From NCBI GenBank assembly GCA_001971685.1, contig CP019326.1, positions 1,116,001-1,180,000 of the forward strand: DNA of 64,000 nt. Direction: 5' to 3'. This document shows positions 27,964-37,493 of this stretch, piece after piece. The DNA is from Halomonas sp. 1513. Its GTDB lineage: Bacteria; Pseudomonadota; Gammaproteobacteria; Pseudomonadales; Halomonadaceae. Numbering within the stretch: position 1 is the first letter of the stretch; every line of letters starts with the position of its first letter. The notes under the pieces are model-generated. The model did no database searches. It worked only from the letters and a program-made list of their open reading frames with translations, and was not told where the DNA came from. A program made the translations under genes and the position numbers.

Positions 27964-27981
27964 TCGACCTCCTCTGTCGAG

Positions 27982-28965
27982 TTACTCGACTTCTTGATTG
28001 TGCAGGGCTTCGGCGGCGCCCAGCAAGCCGGTCCACGGTGCGGTGACGACCCGCACCGGAATCTCGGCATTGTAGGGACTCATGCGGCCTTTGTCGGCAA
28101 AGGCCTCGGCGAAGCGGCTGCGCGGCAGCCAGTCGAGCAGGCGTGGAATGATCCCGCCGCACAGATAGACGCCGCCGCGCGCGCCCAGGGTCAGGGCGGC
28201 ATCGCCGCACACGTCGCCGAGGATCTTGAGGAAGCGCTTGACGGTATCCGCGGCCACGGGGTCGCCCTGGTCGGCCGCCGCGGTCACCTCGGCGGCAGTG
28301 CCGTAGCGCGGCGTGGCGCCCTTCAGCGAGCAGTGCGCGGCGTAGAGGTCGGCCAGCCCCTGGCCGCTGAGGATGCGCTCCACCGACACGCGGCCGTAGC
28401 GATTGCGGAAATAGCGCAGCAGGTTCTGCTCGCGCTCGTCGCTGGGGGCGAAGGTCACGTGACCGCCCTCGCCGGGCAGCGGAATCCAGGCCTGGCGTCC
28501 GGGCACCAGCCCGGCCACGCCAAGCCCGGTGCCGGGGCCGATCACCAGTCGCGTGGCCCTGGCATCGGCGTGGCCCGGGGTGACGCTGACCAGCTCATCG
28601 TCGCCGACATGAGGCACGCCGAGGGCCTGGGCGGTGAAGTCGTTGAGCGTCTTGAACAGCGACAGGTACAGCGCTGCCTGCACCTCTTGCTTGGCGAAGT
28701 CCCAGTGGTTGTTGGTCATGCGGATGCGCTCGCCGTGCACCGGGCAGGCGAACGCCAGGCACGCCTCGCGGGGCGCCAGCTCGCCCGAGTGCTCGACCCG
28801 TGCCAGGTAGTCGCGCACCGCTTCCACCAGCCCCGCATAGTCGGCGCAGGGCAGGCTGAGAATATGCTGGGGCTCGACGGCGCCGGGGGTGACCAGGGCG
28901 AAGCGGGCGTTGGTGCCGCCGATATCGCCGATCAGCGCGGGTCGGATCGAGGCCGGTCGCGGCAT
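27982..28965 (-). CDS. glk: Glucokinase
   Basis: A 327-residue ROK-independent (Glk family) glucokinase phosphorylating glucose with ATP. The ATP phosphate loop is LIGDIGGTNARFALV, NNHWDF lies in the substrate region, GPGTGLGVAGLV is the second nucleotide motif and EGGHVTFAP contains the glucose-contacting Glu. The length and order match the E. coli Glk family. It begins three bases after the edd stop, so the two are co-transcribed. Glucose entering by a non-PTS route would be phosphorylated here and routed to 6-phosphogluconate and Edd. Zwf, Pgl and Eda are not in the window. Confidence 0.95.
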   Translation of the reverse strand: MPRPASIRPALIGDIGGTNARFALVTPGAVEPQHILSLPCADYAGLVEAVRDYLARVEHSGELAPREACLAFACPVHGERIRMTNNHWDFAKQEVQAALYLSLFKTLNDFTAQALGVPHVGDDELVSVTPGHADARATRLVIGPGTGLGVAGLVPGRQAWIPLPGEGGHVTFAPSDEREQNLLRYFRNRYGRVSVERILSGQGLADLYAAHCSLKGATPRYGTAAEVTAAADQGDPVAADTVKRFLKILGDVCGDAALTLGARGGVYLCGGIIPRLLDWLPRSRFAEAFADKGRMSPYNAEIPVRVVTAPWTGLLGAAEALHNQEVE

Positions 28966-28968
28966 GGC

Positions 28969-30855
28969 TCAGGCATCCTCTTCGTGAATCTGATCGACCT
29001 GACGCGCCAGGTCGTCGGCCTCGAAGCCGCCGAACACCCCGGCGCCTTCTTCTGCGCGCATCGCCAGGTGGCGGAAGCCACCGAACAGCTCGCGGCCGAG
29101 GCCCACGTGATAGTGATCGAGATCGCCGATGCGGCGTTCGCGGTTGGCCCACTCGCCGGCGGCGAGCTTGACCTCGAGGGTGCCGGCATCGGCATCCAGG
29201 CGCACGATGTCGCCGTCGCGCAGCTTGGCCAGCGGGCCGCCATCGAGGGCCTCGGGGCTCATGTGAATGGCCGCCGGCACCTTGCCCGAGGCACCCGACA
29301 TGCGCCCGTCGGTGACCAGTGCCACTTTATAGCCGCGGTCCTGCAGCACGCCCAGGTAGGGGGTCAGCTTGTGCAGTTCGGGCATGCCGTTGGCCTTGGG
29401 GCCCTGGAAACGCACCACGGCGATCACGTCGCGGTCGAGTTCGCCGGCCTCGAAGGCGCCCTTGAGGTCGTTCTGATCCTCGAAGATCTTGATCGGCGCC
29501 TCGACCAGACGATGCTCGGGCTTGACCGCGGAGATCTTGATCACGCCGCGGCCCAGGTTGCCGTCGAGCACGGTGAGCCCGCCGGTGGCGGCGAACGGCT
29601 TGGCCACCGAGGCCAGCACCTCGCTGTCGAGGCTCTGCTCCGGGCCTTCGCGCCAGGTCAGCTTGCCGTTCTCGAGGAACGGCTCCTTGGTGTAGGCGCT
29701 GAGGTCGGTGCCGAACACCGTGGGGATGTCGTGATGAATCAGGCCGGCGCCGAGCAGCTCGCGGAACAGCAGGCTCATACCGCCAGCGGCCTGGAAGTGA
29801 TTGATATCGGCCTGGCCGTTGGGATAGACCTGCATCAGACTCGGCGTGACGGCGGAGAGCTCGGTGAAGTCGTTCCAGTCGATGGTGATGCCTGCCGCGG
29901 CGGCCATCGCCACCAGGTGCAGGGTGTGGTTGGTCGAGCCGCCGGAGGCCAGCAGGCCGACGATGGCGTTGACGATGGCACGTTCGTCGATCTGCTTGTA
30001 GAACGGCCGATACTCGCCGCCGGGTTCGCTGTTGCGGATCGCCTGTTCGGTGGCGAAGCGGGTCAGCGCCTCGCGCATCTCGGTGCCGGGATTGACGAAG
30101 GAGGTGCCCGGCAGGTGCAGACCCATCATTTCCATCATCAGCTGGTTTGAGTTGGCGGTGCCATAGAAGGTACAGGTGCCGGGGCTATGGTAGGACTCCG
30201 ACTCGGCCTCGAGCAGCTCCTCGCGGCCCACCTTGCCCTCGGCGAACAGCTGGCGCACACGCGCCTTCTCCTTGTTGGGCAGGCCGCTGGGCATGGGACC
30301 TGCAGGCACGAACATCGCCGGCAGGTGGCCGAAGCGCGCCGCGCCGATGAACAGGCCCGGCACGATCTTGTCACATACCCCGAGGTAGAGCGCGGCGTCG
30401 AACATGTTGTGGGACAGCCCCACGGCGGTGGCCATGGCGATCACGTCGCGGGAGAACAGCGACAGTTCCATGCCCGGCTGGCCCTGGGTCACGCCGTCGC
30501 ACATCGCCGGTACGCCGCCGGCAAACTGGGCGGTGGAGCCCATGGCCCTCGCCGCGGCCTTGATGGTCTCGGGGAAGGCTTCGAGCGGCTGGTGGGCCGA
30601 GAGCATATCGTTGTAGGACGAGATGATGCCCAGGTTGGCGCTGTTCATCAGCTTGAGCTGATCCTTGTCCTGGGCGCCGCAGGCGGCGAAGCCGTGAGCC
30701 AGGTTACCGCACGACAGTTCACCGCGATGCACGCCACGCCGATGCTGGTCGGCCATGCGCTGTTCGTAGAGGGCACGACGCTCCGCCGAGCGCTCGCGGA
30801 TTCGGGTGGTGACACGCTGGACCGTGGCATTGAGAGACGGCGCTGTGGTGGCCAT
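28969..30855 (-). CDS. edd: Phosphogluconate dehydratase
   Basis: A 628-residue iron-sulfur dehydratase of the IlvD/Edd family converting 6-phosphogluconate to 2-keto-3-deoxy-6-phosphogluconate, the first committed Entner-Doudoroff step. Cluster cysteines lie in [16 protein letters not shown] and GVCDKIVPG; the C-terminal signature is [19 protein letters not shown]. The ATG at 30855 has GAGG six bases before it; a TTG at 30861 is in frame but badly placed. It is the first gene of the operon edd-glk-mutarotase-reductase and divergent from gap. A 16-base operator-like inverted repeat lies 35 bases upstream of the start. Confidence 0.96.
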   Translation of the reverse strand: MATTAPSLNATVQRVTTRIRERSAERRALYEQRMADQHRRGVHRGELSCGNLAHGFAACGAQDKDQLKLMNSANLGIISSYNDMLSAHQPLEAFPETIKAAARAMGSTAQFAGGVPAMCDGVTQGQPGMELSLFSRDVIAMATAVGLSHNMFDAALYLGVCDKIVPGLFIGAARFGHLPAMFVPAGPMPSGLPNKEKARVRQLFAEGKVGREELLEAESESYHSPGTCTFYGTANSNQLMMEMMGLHLPGTSFVNPGTEMREALTRFATEQAIRNSEPGGEYRPFYKQIDERAIVNAIVGLLASGGSTNHTLHLVAMAAAAGITIDWNDFTELSAVTPSLMQVYPNGQADINHFQAAGGMSLLFRELLGAGLIHHDIPTVFGTDLSAYTKEPFLENGKLTWREGPEQSLDSEVLASVAKPFAATGGLTVLDGNLGRGVIKISAVKPEHRLVEAPIKIFEDQNDLKGAFEAGELDRDVIAVVRFQGPKANGMPELHKLTPYLGVLQDRGYKVALVTDGRMSGASGKVPAAIHMSPEALDGGPLAKLRDGDIVRLDADAGTLEVKLAAGEWANRERRIGDLDHYHVGLGRELFGGFRHLAMRAEEGAGVFGGFEADDLARQVDQIHEEDA

Positions 30856-30889
30856 GGGCAACCTCGTTAGACGGTGGGTGGTGGCAATG

Positions 30890-30905
30890 TTGGTAAATTT
30901 AGCAA
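30890..30905. promoter_or_regulatory. Operator-like inverted repeat before edd
   Basis: TTGGTAAATTTAGCAA is palindromic in seven of eight arm positions and is the only AT-rich palindrome in the 184-base edd-gap spacer. It would suit a sugar-responsive repressor (HexR or LacI type), but it does not match a HexR consensus well enough to name the regulator. Confidence 0.35.
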
Positions 30906-30978
30906 AAAAATGCCTTGAATGTCGTCATCCTTTGGGCCAAATTAGCTTTCAGACGTAGGATAGTTCCAGGAAGACGTT

Positions 30979-31007
30979 TTTACACTCAAACAGACAGCGG
31001 ATAACAG
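30979..31007 (+). promoter_or_regulatory. Possible gap promoter
   Basis: TTTACA (30979-30984) and TAACAG (31002-31007) are spaced by 17 bases, 33 bases before the gap ATG. The -35 is good and the -10 weak. Confidence 0.3.
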
Positions 31008-31039
31008 CTGCTACCGACAGAACGCACGAGGATGCCGCC

Positions 31040-32041
31040 ATGACGTTACGTATCGCCATCAACGGATTCGGCCGTATCGGCCGCAACGTGGTTCGCGCGC
31101 TTTACGAAAACGGCTTTCGCCAGCAGGTCCAGGTGGTTGCCATCAACGACCTGGGCGACCCGTCGCTCAACGCTCATCTGCTCAAGCATGACACCGTTCA
31201 CGGTCATTTTCCTTTCGCCGTCGAGCATGATGAAGAGAGCCTGAGCATCGACGGGGATCGCATCCAGATTCTCTCCGAGCGGGACCCGGCGCAGCTGCCG
31301 TGGCAGCGCCTCGAGGTCGACCTGGTCATGGAGTGCACCGGGCTGTTCACCAAGCGCGATGCCGCCGCCAAACACCTCGCGGCCGGTGCCGGTCGAGTAC
31401 TGATCTCGGCGCCGAGCCCGGATGCCGACGCTACCGTGGTGTTCGGTGTCAACGAGGACGTGCTGACCGCCGAGCACAAGGTGGTCTCCAACGCTTCCTG
31501 CACCACCAACTGCCTGGCGCCGGTGGCCAAGGCGCTCAACGATGCGGTGGGTATCGAGAACGGCCTGATGACCACGGTGCACGCCTACACCAACGACCAG
31601 AACCTGTCGGATGTTTACCACAGCGACCCCTACCGGGCGCGCAGTGCCACCCATTCGATGATCCCCACCAAGACCGGTGCCGCCGCCGCGGTGGGCCTGG
31701 TGCTGCCGGAGCTGGCCGGCAAGTTCGACGGCCTGGCGGTGCGCGTGCCGGTGATCAACGTCTCGCTGGTCGACCTGGTGTTCAACGCCGGGCGCGATAC
31801 CAGCAAGGAAGAGATCAACGCCATCGTCGCCAAGGCGGCGGAGGGATCGAAGGTGCTGGCGGTCAACGCCCAGCCGCTGGTCTCCATCGACTTCAATCAC
31901 GACGCCCACTCTTCGACCTTCGACGCCAACCACACCCGCGTCAATGGCCGGCTGGTCAAGGTGATGGCCTGGTACGACAACGAATGGGGCTTCTCCAACC
32001 GTATGCTGGACACCGCGCTGGCCATGGCCGCGGCGCGCTGA
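31040..32041 (+). CDS. gap: Type I glyceraldehyde-3-phosphate dehydrogenase
   Basis: A 333-residue phosphorylating GAPDH. The nucleotide-binding start is [15 protein letters not shown], the catalytic Cys is in [12 protein letters not shown] (about residue 155), the catalytic His follows in TVHAYTNDQ, and the C-terminal signature is [12 protein letters not shown]. It is divergent from the edd operon, the common arrangement for genes using Entner-Doudoroff-derived triose phosphate. GAGGATGCCGCC precedes the ATG. Cofactor preference (NAD or NADP) cannot be fixed by eye. Transcription probably stops at the 15-base-pair hairpin at 32137. Confidence 0.96.
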   Translation: MTLRIAINGFGRIGRNVVRALYENGFRQQVQVVAINDLGDPSLNAHLLKHDTVHGHFPFAVEHDEESLSIDGDRIQILSERDPAQLPWQRLEVDLVMECTGLFTKRDAAAKHLAAGAGRVLISAPSPDADATVVFGVNEDVLTAEHKVVSNASCTTNCLAPVAKALNDAVGIENGLMTTVHAYTNDQNLSDVYHSDPYRARSATHSMIPTKTGAAAAVGLVLPELAGKFDGLAVRVPVINVSLVDLVFNAGRDTSKEEINAIVAKAAEGSKVLAVNAQPLVSIDFNHDAHSSTFDANHTRVNGRLVKVMAWYDNEWGFSNRMLDTALAMAAAR

Positions 32042-32136
32042 TCCACCCCGCGTAGCGATATCATGCCGGCGCGGCCGTATCGCGCACTCACGGCTCCGCT
32101 CGCGCGGTTGCGACGGCATGATGTCCTACTTCTGCT

Positions 32137-32170
32137 CGCCACAGGGGCACCTTCGGGTGCCCCTGTGGCG
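32137..32170 (+). terminator. Strong hairpin with TTCG tetraloop after gap
   Basis: A perfect 15-base-pair stem (CGCCACAGGGGCACC and complement) closes on an extra-stable C(TTCG)G tetraloop, followed by TTTG. The neighbouring 9-base inverted repeat 32060-32068/32114-32122 may extend the structure. Confidence 0.75.
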
Positions 32171-32223
32171 TTTGTGCGGCGGCGGAGTATGCTGGGCGAG
32201 AACGCCATCAACGCGAGACACGC

Positions 32224-33390
32224 ATGACCCATCTCGAACCTCCCCCCGCCGCAGCGACGCTGCAGGTGCGCGAAGTGGCGGCGATGAGCGCCGTGCCGCA
32301 GGCGGATTGGAATGCGTTAGTCGACGATGATCACCCGTTCCTGCGCCATGAGTTTCTCGCTGCGCTGGAAGCCAGCGGTGCGGTGACAGAGGGCAGCGGC
32401 TGGGTGCCGCGCCATCTGACGCTGTGGCAGGGCGACGCACTGGTGGGGGCGCTGCCACACTACGACAAGTACCACTCCCGCGGTGAGTACGTCTTCGACT
32501 GGGCCTGGGCGGACGCCTGGGAGCGGGCCGGCGGCGCCTACTACCCCAAGGGGCTGTCGGCGATTCCCTTCACCCCGGCGCCGGGGCCGCGTATGGCGCT
32601 GGCTGACGGAATCGAGCCGTTGTCTGCGGCGCGCGCCTTCGCCGTGGCACTCGAAGCCCAGCCGCGCTCCAGCTGGCACCTGCTGTTCGCCGAGTTCACC
32701 CAGGTCGAGGCCTGGCAGGCCGCCTGGCCGTCGCTGCTGACGCGCCACGGTGTGCAGTTCCAATGGCAGGATCGCGGCTTCGGCGATTTCGACGGCTTCC
32801 TCGCCGCCATGACCACCAAGCGGCGCAAGGCGATCCGCCGCGAGCGCCGGCTGGTCGCCGAGCAGGGGATAACCCTGCGGCGACTGGTCGGGCGAGAGAT
32901 CGACGCCGCGGCGCTGGCGCACTTCTACCGCTGCTACTGCATCACCTACCTCGAGCGCGGCCAGCAGCCCTATCTCTCCCACGCGTTCTTCGAGCGGCTG
33001 CGCGAGACCATGCCCGAGGCGCTGGTGCTGATCCAGGCTCGGGTCGCAGGCAAGCCGGTGGCCGCTGCGCTCTGCCTGCAGGGGTCGCGTACCCTCTATG
33101 GCCGCTACTGGGGCAGCGAGGTGGTGGCCGACTGCCTGCACTTCGAGGCCTGTTACTACCAGGGCATCGAGCACTGTCTGGAGCATGGCTTGACCTGCTT
33201 CGATCCCGGCACCCAGGGCGAGCACAAGTTGAGTCGCGGCTTCGCGCCGGTGGCGCTGCGCTCGCTGCACCATATCGCCGACCCGCGACTGCGCGATGCG
33301 GTGGCCCGCTTCTGCGACGACGAGCGGCGTCACGTCGAGGCCTACCGACTTCAGGCTGCGCAGTCGCTGCCGTTCAAGATGCCCAACTGA
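32224..33390 (+). CDS. FemAB-like/GNAT-fold acyltransferase (DUF482 family)
   Basis: A 388-residue protein of the proteobacterial DUF482 (PF04339, peptidogalycan biosynthesis-like) group with tandem GNAT folds. Recognisable segments are the DHPFLRHEFLAALE opening, YYPKGLSAIPFTPAPGPR, TTKRRKAIRRERR and the C-terminal CFDPGTQGEHKLSRGFAP motif. Members are annotated as GNAT or FemAB-like, but no substrate is established, so none is assigned. It is preceded by the strong hairpin after gap and followed by ftsB after 75 bases. It is a cytosolic protein with no signal peptide. Confidence 0.82.
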   Translation: MTHLEPPPAAATLQVREVAAMSAVPQADWNALVDDDHPFLRHEFLAALEASGAVTEGSGWVPRHLTLWQGDALVGALPHYDKYHSRGEYVFDWAWADAWERAGGAYYPKGLSAIPFTPAPGPRMALADGIEPLSAARAFAVALEAQPRSSWHLLFAEFTQVEAWQAAWPSLLTRHGVQFQWQDRGFGDFDGFLAAMTTKRRKAIRRERRLVAEQGITLRRLVGREIDAAALAHFYRCYCITYLERGQQPYLSHAFFERLRETMPEALVLIQARVAGKPVAAALCLQGSRTLYGRYWGSEVVADCLHFEACYYQGIEHCLEHGLTCFDPGTQGEHKLSRGFAPVALRSLHHIADPRLRDAVARFCDDERRHVEAYRLQAAQSLPFKMPN

Positions 33391-33465
33391 GCAGCGCTTG
33401 CGGGTCGCGGTAGCGGCGGCGTTGGTGGCATAATGCCGGCCACTATTTCGTGACAGGATGTCTCC

Positions 33466-33813
33466 ATGCTCAAGTGGCTCGCCATCGTGCTGGTCGGCCT
33501 GATTGCGCTGCTGCAGTACCAGCTGTGGTTCGGCGACGGCGGCGTGGCGGAGCTTGCCGATATTCGCGCGCGCGCCGACGCGCTGGAGGCGCAGAACGTG
33601 CCGCTGCGCGCGCGCAATGCGCGGCTCGCCGCCGAGGTCATCGACCTGCAGACCGGCCTCGATGCCATCGAGGAGCGCGGGCGCAGCGATATCGGCATGG
33701 TCCGCGCCGACGAGCAGTTCTACTGGGTGCCGGGTGTCGTGGCCGAGAGCGCCATCGTTGAGCAGCGTGCCCTGCAGTCGGCCACCCAGGCCGGCGAAGA
33801 GGCCGTGCCATGA
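33466..33813 (+). CDS. ftsB: Cell division protein FtsB
   Basis: A 115-residue bitopic membrane protein. One N-terminal membrane helix (about residues 4-20), then a coiled coil (LADIRARADALEAQNVPLRARNARL split over heptads) and the conserved region leading to the Gly-Met-Val-Arg and FYWVP motif in which FtsB contacts FtsL and FtsQ. Together they form the septal FtsQLB complex that activates septal wall synthesis. The stop overlaps the ispD start by 4 bases. The gene usually follows eno; here a FemAB-like gene occupies that place. Confidence 0.92.
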   Translation: MLKWLAIVLVGLIALLQYQLWFGDGGVAELADIRARADALEAQNVPLRARNARLAAEVIDLQTGLDAIEERGRSDIGMVRADEQFYWVPGVVAESAIVEQRALQSATQAGEEAVP

Positions 33814-34520
33814 GCCGGCTGTGGCTGATCGTACCGGCCGCTGGGGTAGGGCGGCGCATGGCCGCCGACTGCCCCAAGCAGTATCTGCCGCTGGCCGGCA
33901 GCACCGTGCTGGCCCAGACTCTGGCGCGGCTGCATGCCGCCTTCCCCACGGCCACGCTGTGCCTGTGCCTGGCCCGCGACGATGTCTACTTCGATGCCGC
34001 CATGGTGCCGTTCGCCGACTGGCGCCGCATCGGCGGCGGCGCCGAGCGGGCCGACTCAGTAGCCGCGGCGCTCGCCGCGATCGCCGCCGAGGCGCTCGAT
34101 GACGACCCGGTGCTGGTACACGACGCCGCGCGGCCCTGTGTGAGCGTCGACGACTTGGCTCGCCTGCAGGCGGCGCTGATCGATGAGCCCCACGGCGCGC
34201 TGCTGGCCGTGCCGGTGGCCGATACCATGAAGCGCGCCGCGGCGGATGGCCGGGTCGCGCGTACCGAGCCCCGCGACGCGCTGTGGCACGCGCTGACGCC
34301 CCAGGGCGCGCGCTACGGTCTGCTCTGCGATGCCCTCGCGGCGGCCCGAGCGCGCGGCGTGGCGCCGACCGACGAGGCCTCGGCGCTGGAGGCCATGGGG
34401 CTCGCGCCACGGCTGGTGGCGGGGCGCCGCGACAATCTCAAGATCACCCATCCCGACGACCTGGCGCTGGCCGAGCAGATCCTCGCCGCCCAGGCGGCGC
34501 AGCACAAGGCACTGACATGA
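33810..34520 (+). CDS. ispD: 2-C-methyl-D-erythritol 4-phosphate cytidylyltransferase
   Basis: A 236-residue nucleotidyltransferase of the MEP isoprenoid pathway, forming CDP-methylerythritol. The nucleotide-binding start is [10 protein letters not shown] followed by [21 protein letters not shown] carries the metal Asp, and [11 protein letters not shown] and [13 protein letters not shown] complete the family set. It overlaps ftsB by 4 bases at its start and ispF by 4 bases at its end, so the three are translationally coupled. An early CTP-binding loop and the catalytic Lys/Arg are conserved. Length is normal for the family. Confidence 0.95.
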   Translation: MSRLWLIVPAAGVGRRMAADCPKQYLPLAGSTVLAQTLARLHAAFPTATLCLCLARDDVYFDAAMVPFADWRRIGGGAERADSVAAALAAIAAEALDDDPVLVHDAARPCVSVDDLARLQAALIDEPHGALLAVPVADTMKRAAADGRVARTEPRDALWHALTPQGARYGLLCDALAAARARGVAPTDEASALEAMGLAPRLVAGRRDNLKITHPDDLALAEQILAAQAAQHKALT

Positions 34521-35008
34521 CCCTGCGTATCGGCCACGGCTTCGACGTTCACCGCTTCGGCGAGGGCGACTCCCTGATCATCGGCGGGGTGCGGATCCCC
34601 TTCGACCACGGCTTCGTCGCCCACTCCGACGGCGACGTGCTGCTGCACGCGATCAGCGACGCGCTGCTCGGCGCCTGCGCGCTGGGCGACATCGGCCGTC
34701 ACTTTCCCGACACCGACCCGGCCTTCGCCGGCGCCGACAGCCGCGAACTGCTGCGCCAGGTGATGGGCATGGTGCATGAGGCCGGCTATCGGGTCGGCAA
34801 TCTCGACGCCACGCTGATGGCCCAGGCGCCCAAGATGGCCCCGCATGTCGCCGCCATGGCCGCCAATATCGCCGCCGACCTCGGCGTCGCGCCAGGCGCG
34901 GTCAACGTCAAGGCCACCACCACCGAGCGACTCGGCTTCACCGGCCGGGGCGAGGGCATTGCCGCCGAGGCGGTGGTGGTGTTGATGGCGGCTGGCGACC
35001 ATGAGTGA
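34517..35008 (+). CDS. ispF: 2-C-methyl-D-erythritol 2,4-cyclodiphosphate synthase
   Basis: A 163-residue zinc-dependent trimeric enzyme of the MEP pathway that cyclises CDP-methylerythritol 2-phosphate. The metal-binding GHGFDVHRF at the N-terminus, [29 protein letters not shown] and the C-terminal [19 protein letters not shown] are all present. The ATG overlaps ispD as ATGA and the stop overlaps the truD start by 8 bases. IspD and IspF as adjacent genes (not fused) is the standard gammaproteobacterial arrangement. Confidence 0.96.
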   Translation: MTLRIGHGFDVHRFGEGDSLIIGGVRIPFDHGFVAHSDGDVLLHAISDALLGACALGDIGRHFPDTDPAFAGADSRELLRQVMGMVHEAGYRVGNLDATLMAQAPKMAPHVAAMAANIAADLGVAPGAVNVKATTTERLGFTGRGEGIAAEAVVVLMAAGDHE

Positions 35009-36047
35009 GTCCTGGCCGCCGGCCTGGCCGCGAGTGCTCGACGCCGAGTTCGGCGCGCCTGTGCCCGGCGAGTATCGTGCAGCGCCGGAAGATTTCGTGG
35101 TCGAGGAGTGCCTCGATTTCACCCCCGAAGGCCAGGGTGAGCACCTCTGGCTGTGGGTCGAGAAGCGAGACCTCAGTACACTGGAGGTGGCGCGTCGGCT
35201 GGCGCGGGCCTGCGAGGTCACGCAGCGCGACATCGGCTATGCCGGGATGAAGGATCGCGTGGCGGTGACCCGCCAGTGGCTGTCGGTGCACCTGCCTGGG
35301 CGAGAGGCGCCCGCCGACCTCGCCGAGCGCCTGGCCGACACTCCGCTGGTGCTGCTCGAGCAGCAGCGCCACCCGCGCAAGCTCAAGCGCGGAGTGCACC
35401 GTGCCAACCGCTTCACCTTGCGCCTGAGCGGCGCGGTGGTCGACGACCCGCGGCTCGAGGCGCGCTGGCGGCGGCTGATCGACGCCGGCGTGCCCAACTA
35501 TTTTGGCCCCCAGCGCTTCGGCCCGGCGGGCCGCAACCTGTCCAAGGCGCGGGCGATCCTGGCCAAGGGCTGGCGCAAGCGCGACGACCGTGAGGGCATG
35601 CTGCTCTCCACCGCACGCAGCTATCTGTTCAACCAGCTGCTGGCGCGGCGTATCGCCGCCGGTGACTGGGCCACGCCGGTGGACGGCGAGCTGCTGGTGC
35701 TCGACGGCAGCGCCAGCCAGTTTGCCAGCGCCAGGGTAGACGCCGAGCTGCTCGAGCGCGCCGCGCGTCTCGACGTGCATCCCAGCGGGGCGCTGTGGGG
35801 CACCGGTGATGCGGCGACCAGCGCCGCGGCACTGGCACATGAGCAGGCGGTGATCGCCGCCGAGCCGGCGCTGGCCGAGGGGCTGGTGCGTGCCGGGGTG
35901 CGCATGGCGCGGCGGCCGCTGCGCGTGCGGCTCGGCGAACCCAGCCTCGAGCGCCATGCAGGCGCGCTGACGCTGCGTTTTGCGCTGCCGCGGGGCGCCT
36001 TCGCCACCGCGGCACTACGCGAGCTGATCGAGCATCCGAGCCTATGA
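35001..36047 (+). CDS. truD: tRNA pseudouridine(13) synthase TruD
   Basis: A 348-residue TruD modifying uridine 13 of tRNA-Glu. The catalytic Asp is in [15 protein letters not shown] (about residue 82); FVVEECLDF near the N-terminus and NYFGPQRFG (about 165) are conserved, and the TRUD insertion domain lies in between. The C-terminal [14 protein letters not shown] is also typical. It overlaps ispF by 8 bases and is followed by surE after 32 bases, the standard ispF-truD-surE-pcm arrangement of gammaproteobacteria. Confidence 0.95.
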   Translation: MSESWPPAWPRVLDAEFGAPVPGEYRAAPEDFVVEECLDFTPEGQGEHLWLWVEKRDLSTLEVARRLARACEVTQRDIGYAGMKDRVAVTRQWLSVHLPGREAPADLAERLADTPLVLLEQQRHPRKLKRGVHRANRFTLRLSGAVVDDPRLEARWRRLIDAGVPNYFGPQRFGPAGRNLSKARAILAKGWRKRDDREGMLLSTARSYLFNQLLARRIAAGDWATPVDGELLVLDGSASQFASARVDAELLERAARLDVHPSGALWGTGDAATSAAALAHEQAVIAAEPALAEGLVRAGVRMARRPLRVRLGEPSLERHAGALTLRFALPRGAFATAALRELIEHPSL

Positions 36048-36079
36048 CATTCGACCCTTATCGCCAGCGGGAGACCTGA

Positions 36080-36826
36080 ATGCGCAAACTGTTACTGTCC
36101 AACGACGACGGCGTGCATGCGCCCGGCCTTCACGCTCTGTATCAGGCGCTCAGCCCGCACGCCAGGCTGCGGGTGGTGGCGCCGGATCGCGACAAGAGCG
36201 GCGCCAGCAACTCGCTGACCCTGACCCGGCCGCTGGCGCTCAGCGCCATGGACAACGGTTTCTACAGCGTCGACGGCACCCCCGCCGACTGTGTCTATCT
36301 GGGCGTCAACGGGGTCTGGGACGACAAGCCGGACCTGGTGGTGTCGGGCATCAATCACAGCGGCAATCTGGGCGACGATGTGCTCTACTCGGGCACCGTG
36401 GCGGCGGCCATGGAGGGGCGCAACCTGGGCATGACGGCAATTGCCATGTCGCTGGTCGGCACCCGCTACTTCGAGACCGCCGGGCGTGTCGCGGCGAGCC
36501 TGATCGGCGGCGCCGAGCAGCTCTCGCTGCCGCCGCGTAGCCTGCTCAACGTCAATGTGCCGGACCTGCCGTGGGAGGAGATCCGTGGCTTCAAGGTGAC
36601 CCGGCTGGGCTTTCGCGGCCCCGCCGCGCGGCCGATGAAGGTCGAGGATCCCCGCGGCCGTGTGCGTTACTGGATTGCGGCGGTGGGCGAGAATGCCGAT
36701 GATGGTCCGGATACCGACTTTGCCGCCGTCGAGGCGGGCTATGTGTCGATTACGCCGCTGCAGACCGATCTGACCCGACATGCGGCACGTGAAGACGTTC
36801 AAGGCTGGCTGGATGCACTCACCTGA
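36080..36826 (+). CDS. surE: 5'/3'-nucleotidase SurE
   Basis: A 248-residue metal-dependent nucleotidase hydrolysing nucleoside monophosphates, important for stationary-phase survival. The N-terminal [13 protein letters not shown] holds the paired metal-binding Asp residues; [17 protein letters not shown] and [25 protein letters not shown] are the substrate and metal loops. Length and order match the family. GGGAG precedes the ATG at good distance. It lies directly upstream of pcm in a stress-survival cluster ending with rpoS. Confidence 0.96.
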   Translation: MRKLLLSNDDGVHAPGLHALYQALSPHARLRVVAPDRDKSGASNSLTLTRPLALSAMDNGFYSVDGTPADCVYLGVNGVWDDKPDLVVSGINHSGNLGDDVLYSGTVAAAMEGRNLGMTAIAMSLVGTRYFETAGRVAASLIGGAEQLSLPPRSLLNVNVPDLPWEEIRGFKVTRLGFRGPAARPMKVEDPRGRVRYWIAAVGENADDGPDTDFAAVEAGYVSITPLQTDLTRHAAREDVQGWLDALT

Positions 36827-36857
36827 TTTGAGCCGCGACAGACTACGCGGGGTCGGC

Positions 36858-37493
36858 ATGACCTCGCAGCGCACCCGCGACCGCCTGGTGGCACGCCTGG
36901 CGGCGGCGGGCATCGACGATCTCGAGGTGCTCGAGGTGATCGGCCGCGAGCCGCGCCACCTGTTTCTCGACGAGGCGCTGGCGCATCGCGCCTACGAGGA
37001 CACCGCGCTGCCCATCGGCCACGGCCAGACCCTCTCGCAGCCGTGGATGGTGGCGCGCATGACCGAGCTGGTGGTAGCCGAGGCGCCGCAGCGTGTGCTG
37101 GAGATCGGCACCGGCTCCGGCTACCAGACGCTGATCCTGTCGCGACTGGTGCCGCTGCTGTGGTCGGTGGAGCGTATCCATGCCCTGCATCAGCGCGCCG
37201 GCCAGCGCCTGCGCTGGCTGCGCGCCAACAACGTACGCCTGCGCCTCGCCGACGGTGGCCACGGCTGGCCCGAGGCGGCGCCCTATGACGCCATCCTGCT
37301 GACCGCCTGTGCCAGCGAGCTGCCCGAGGCGCTGCTGGCGCAGTTGGCCGATGGCGGCGTCCTGATTGCCCCGCTGGAAGCGCCCGACGGTCGCCAATGG
37401 CTGACCCGGGTGCGTCGCCGCGGGGCACGATTCGATTACCAGCGGCTCGAAGGAGTACGTTTTGTGCCGCTGCTGGAAGGAGTCATTCGTTGA
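36858..37493 (+). CDS. pcm: Protein-L-isoaspartate O-methyltransferase
   Basis: A 211-residue S-adenosylmethionine-dependent enzyme that repairs isoaspartyl damage in aged proteins. The family's FLDEALAHRAYEDTALPIGHGQTLSQP segment (shown in pieces: DEALAHRAYEDTALPIGHGQ then TLSQPWMVARMTEL) and the SAM-binding VLEIGTGSGYQT are clear. The frame is open to 36780 inside surE, but the ATG at 36858 gives the usual start (MTSQRTRDRL) and length. The next gene starts with a TTG overlapping this stop, so the two are coupled. Confidence 0.93.
   Translation: MTSQRTRDRLVARLAAAGIDDLEVLEVIGREPRHLFLDEALAHRAYEDTALPIGHGQTLSQPWMVARMTELVVAEAPQRVLEIGTGSGYQTLILSRLVPLLWSVERIHALHQRAGQRLRWLRANNVRLRLADGGHGWPEAAPYDAILLTACASELPEALLAQLADGGVLIAPLEAPDGRQWLTRVRRRGARFDYQRLEGVRFVPLLEGVIR

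Noticed and set aside
30890..30905. HexR box before edd
   Set aside because: The palindrome lacks the TGTA and TACA ends of the HexR consensus, so the regulator is left unnamed.
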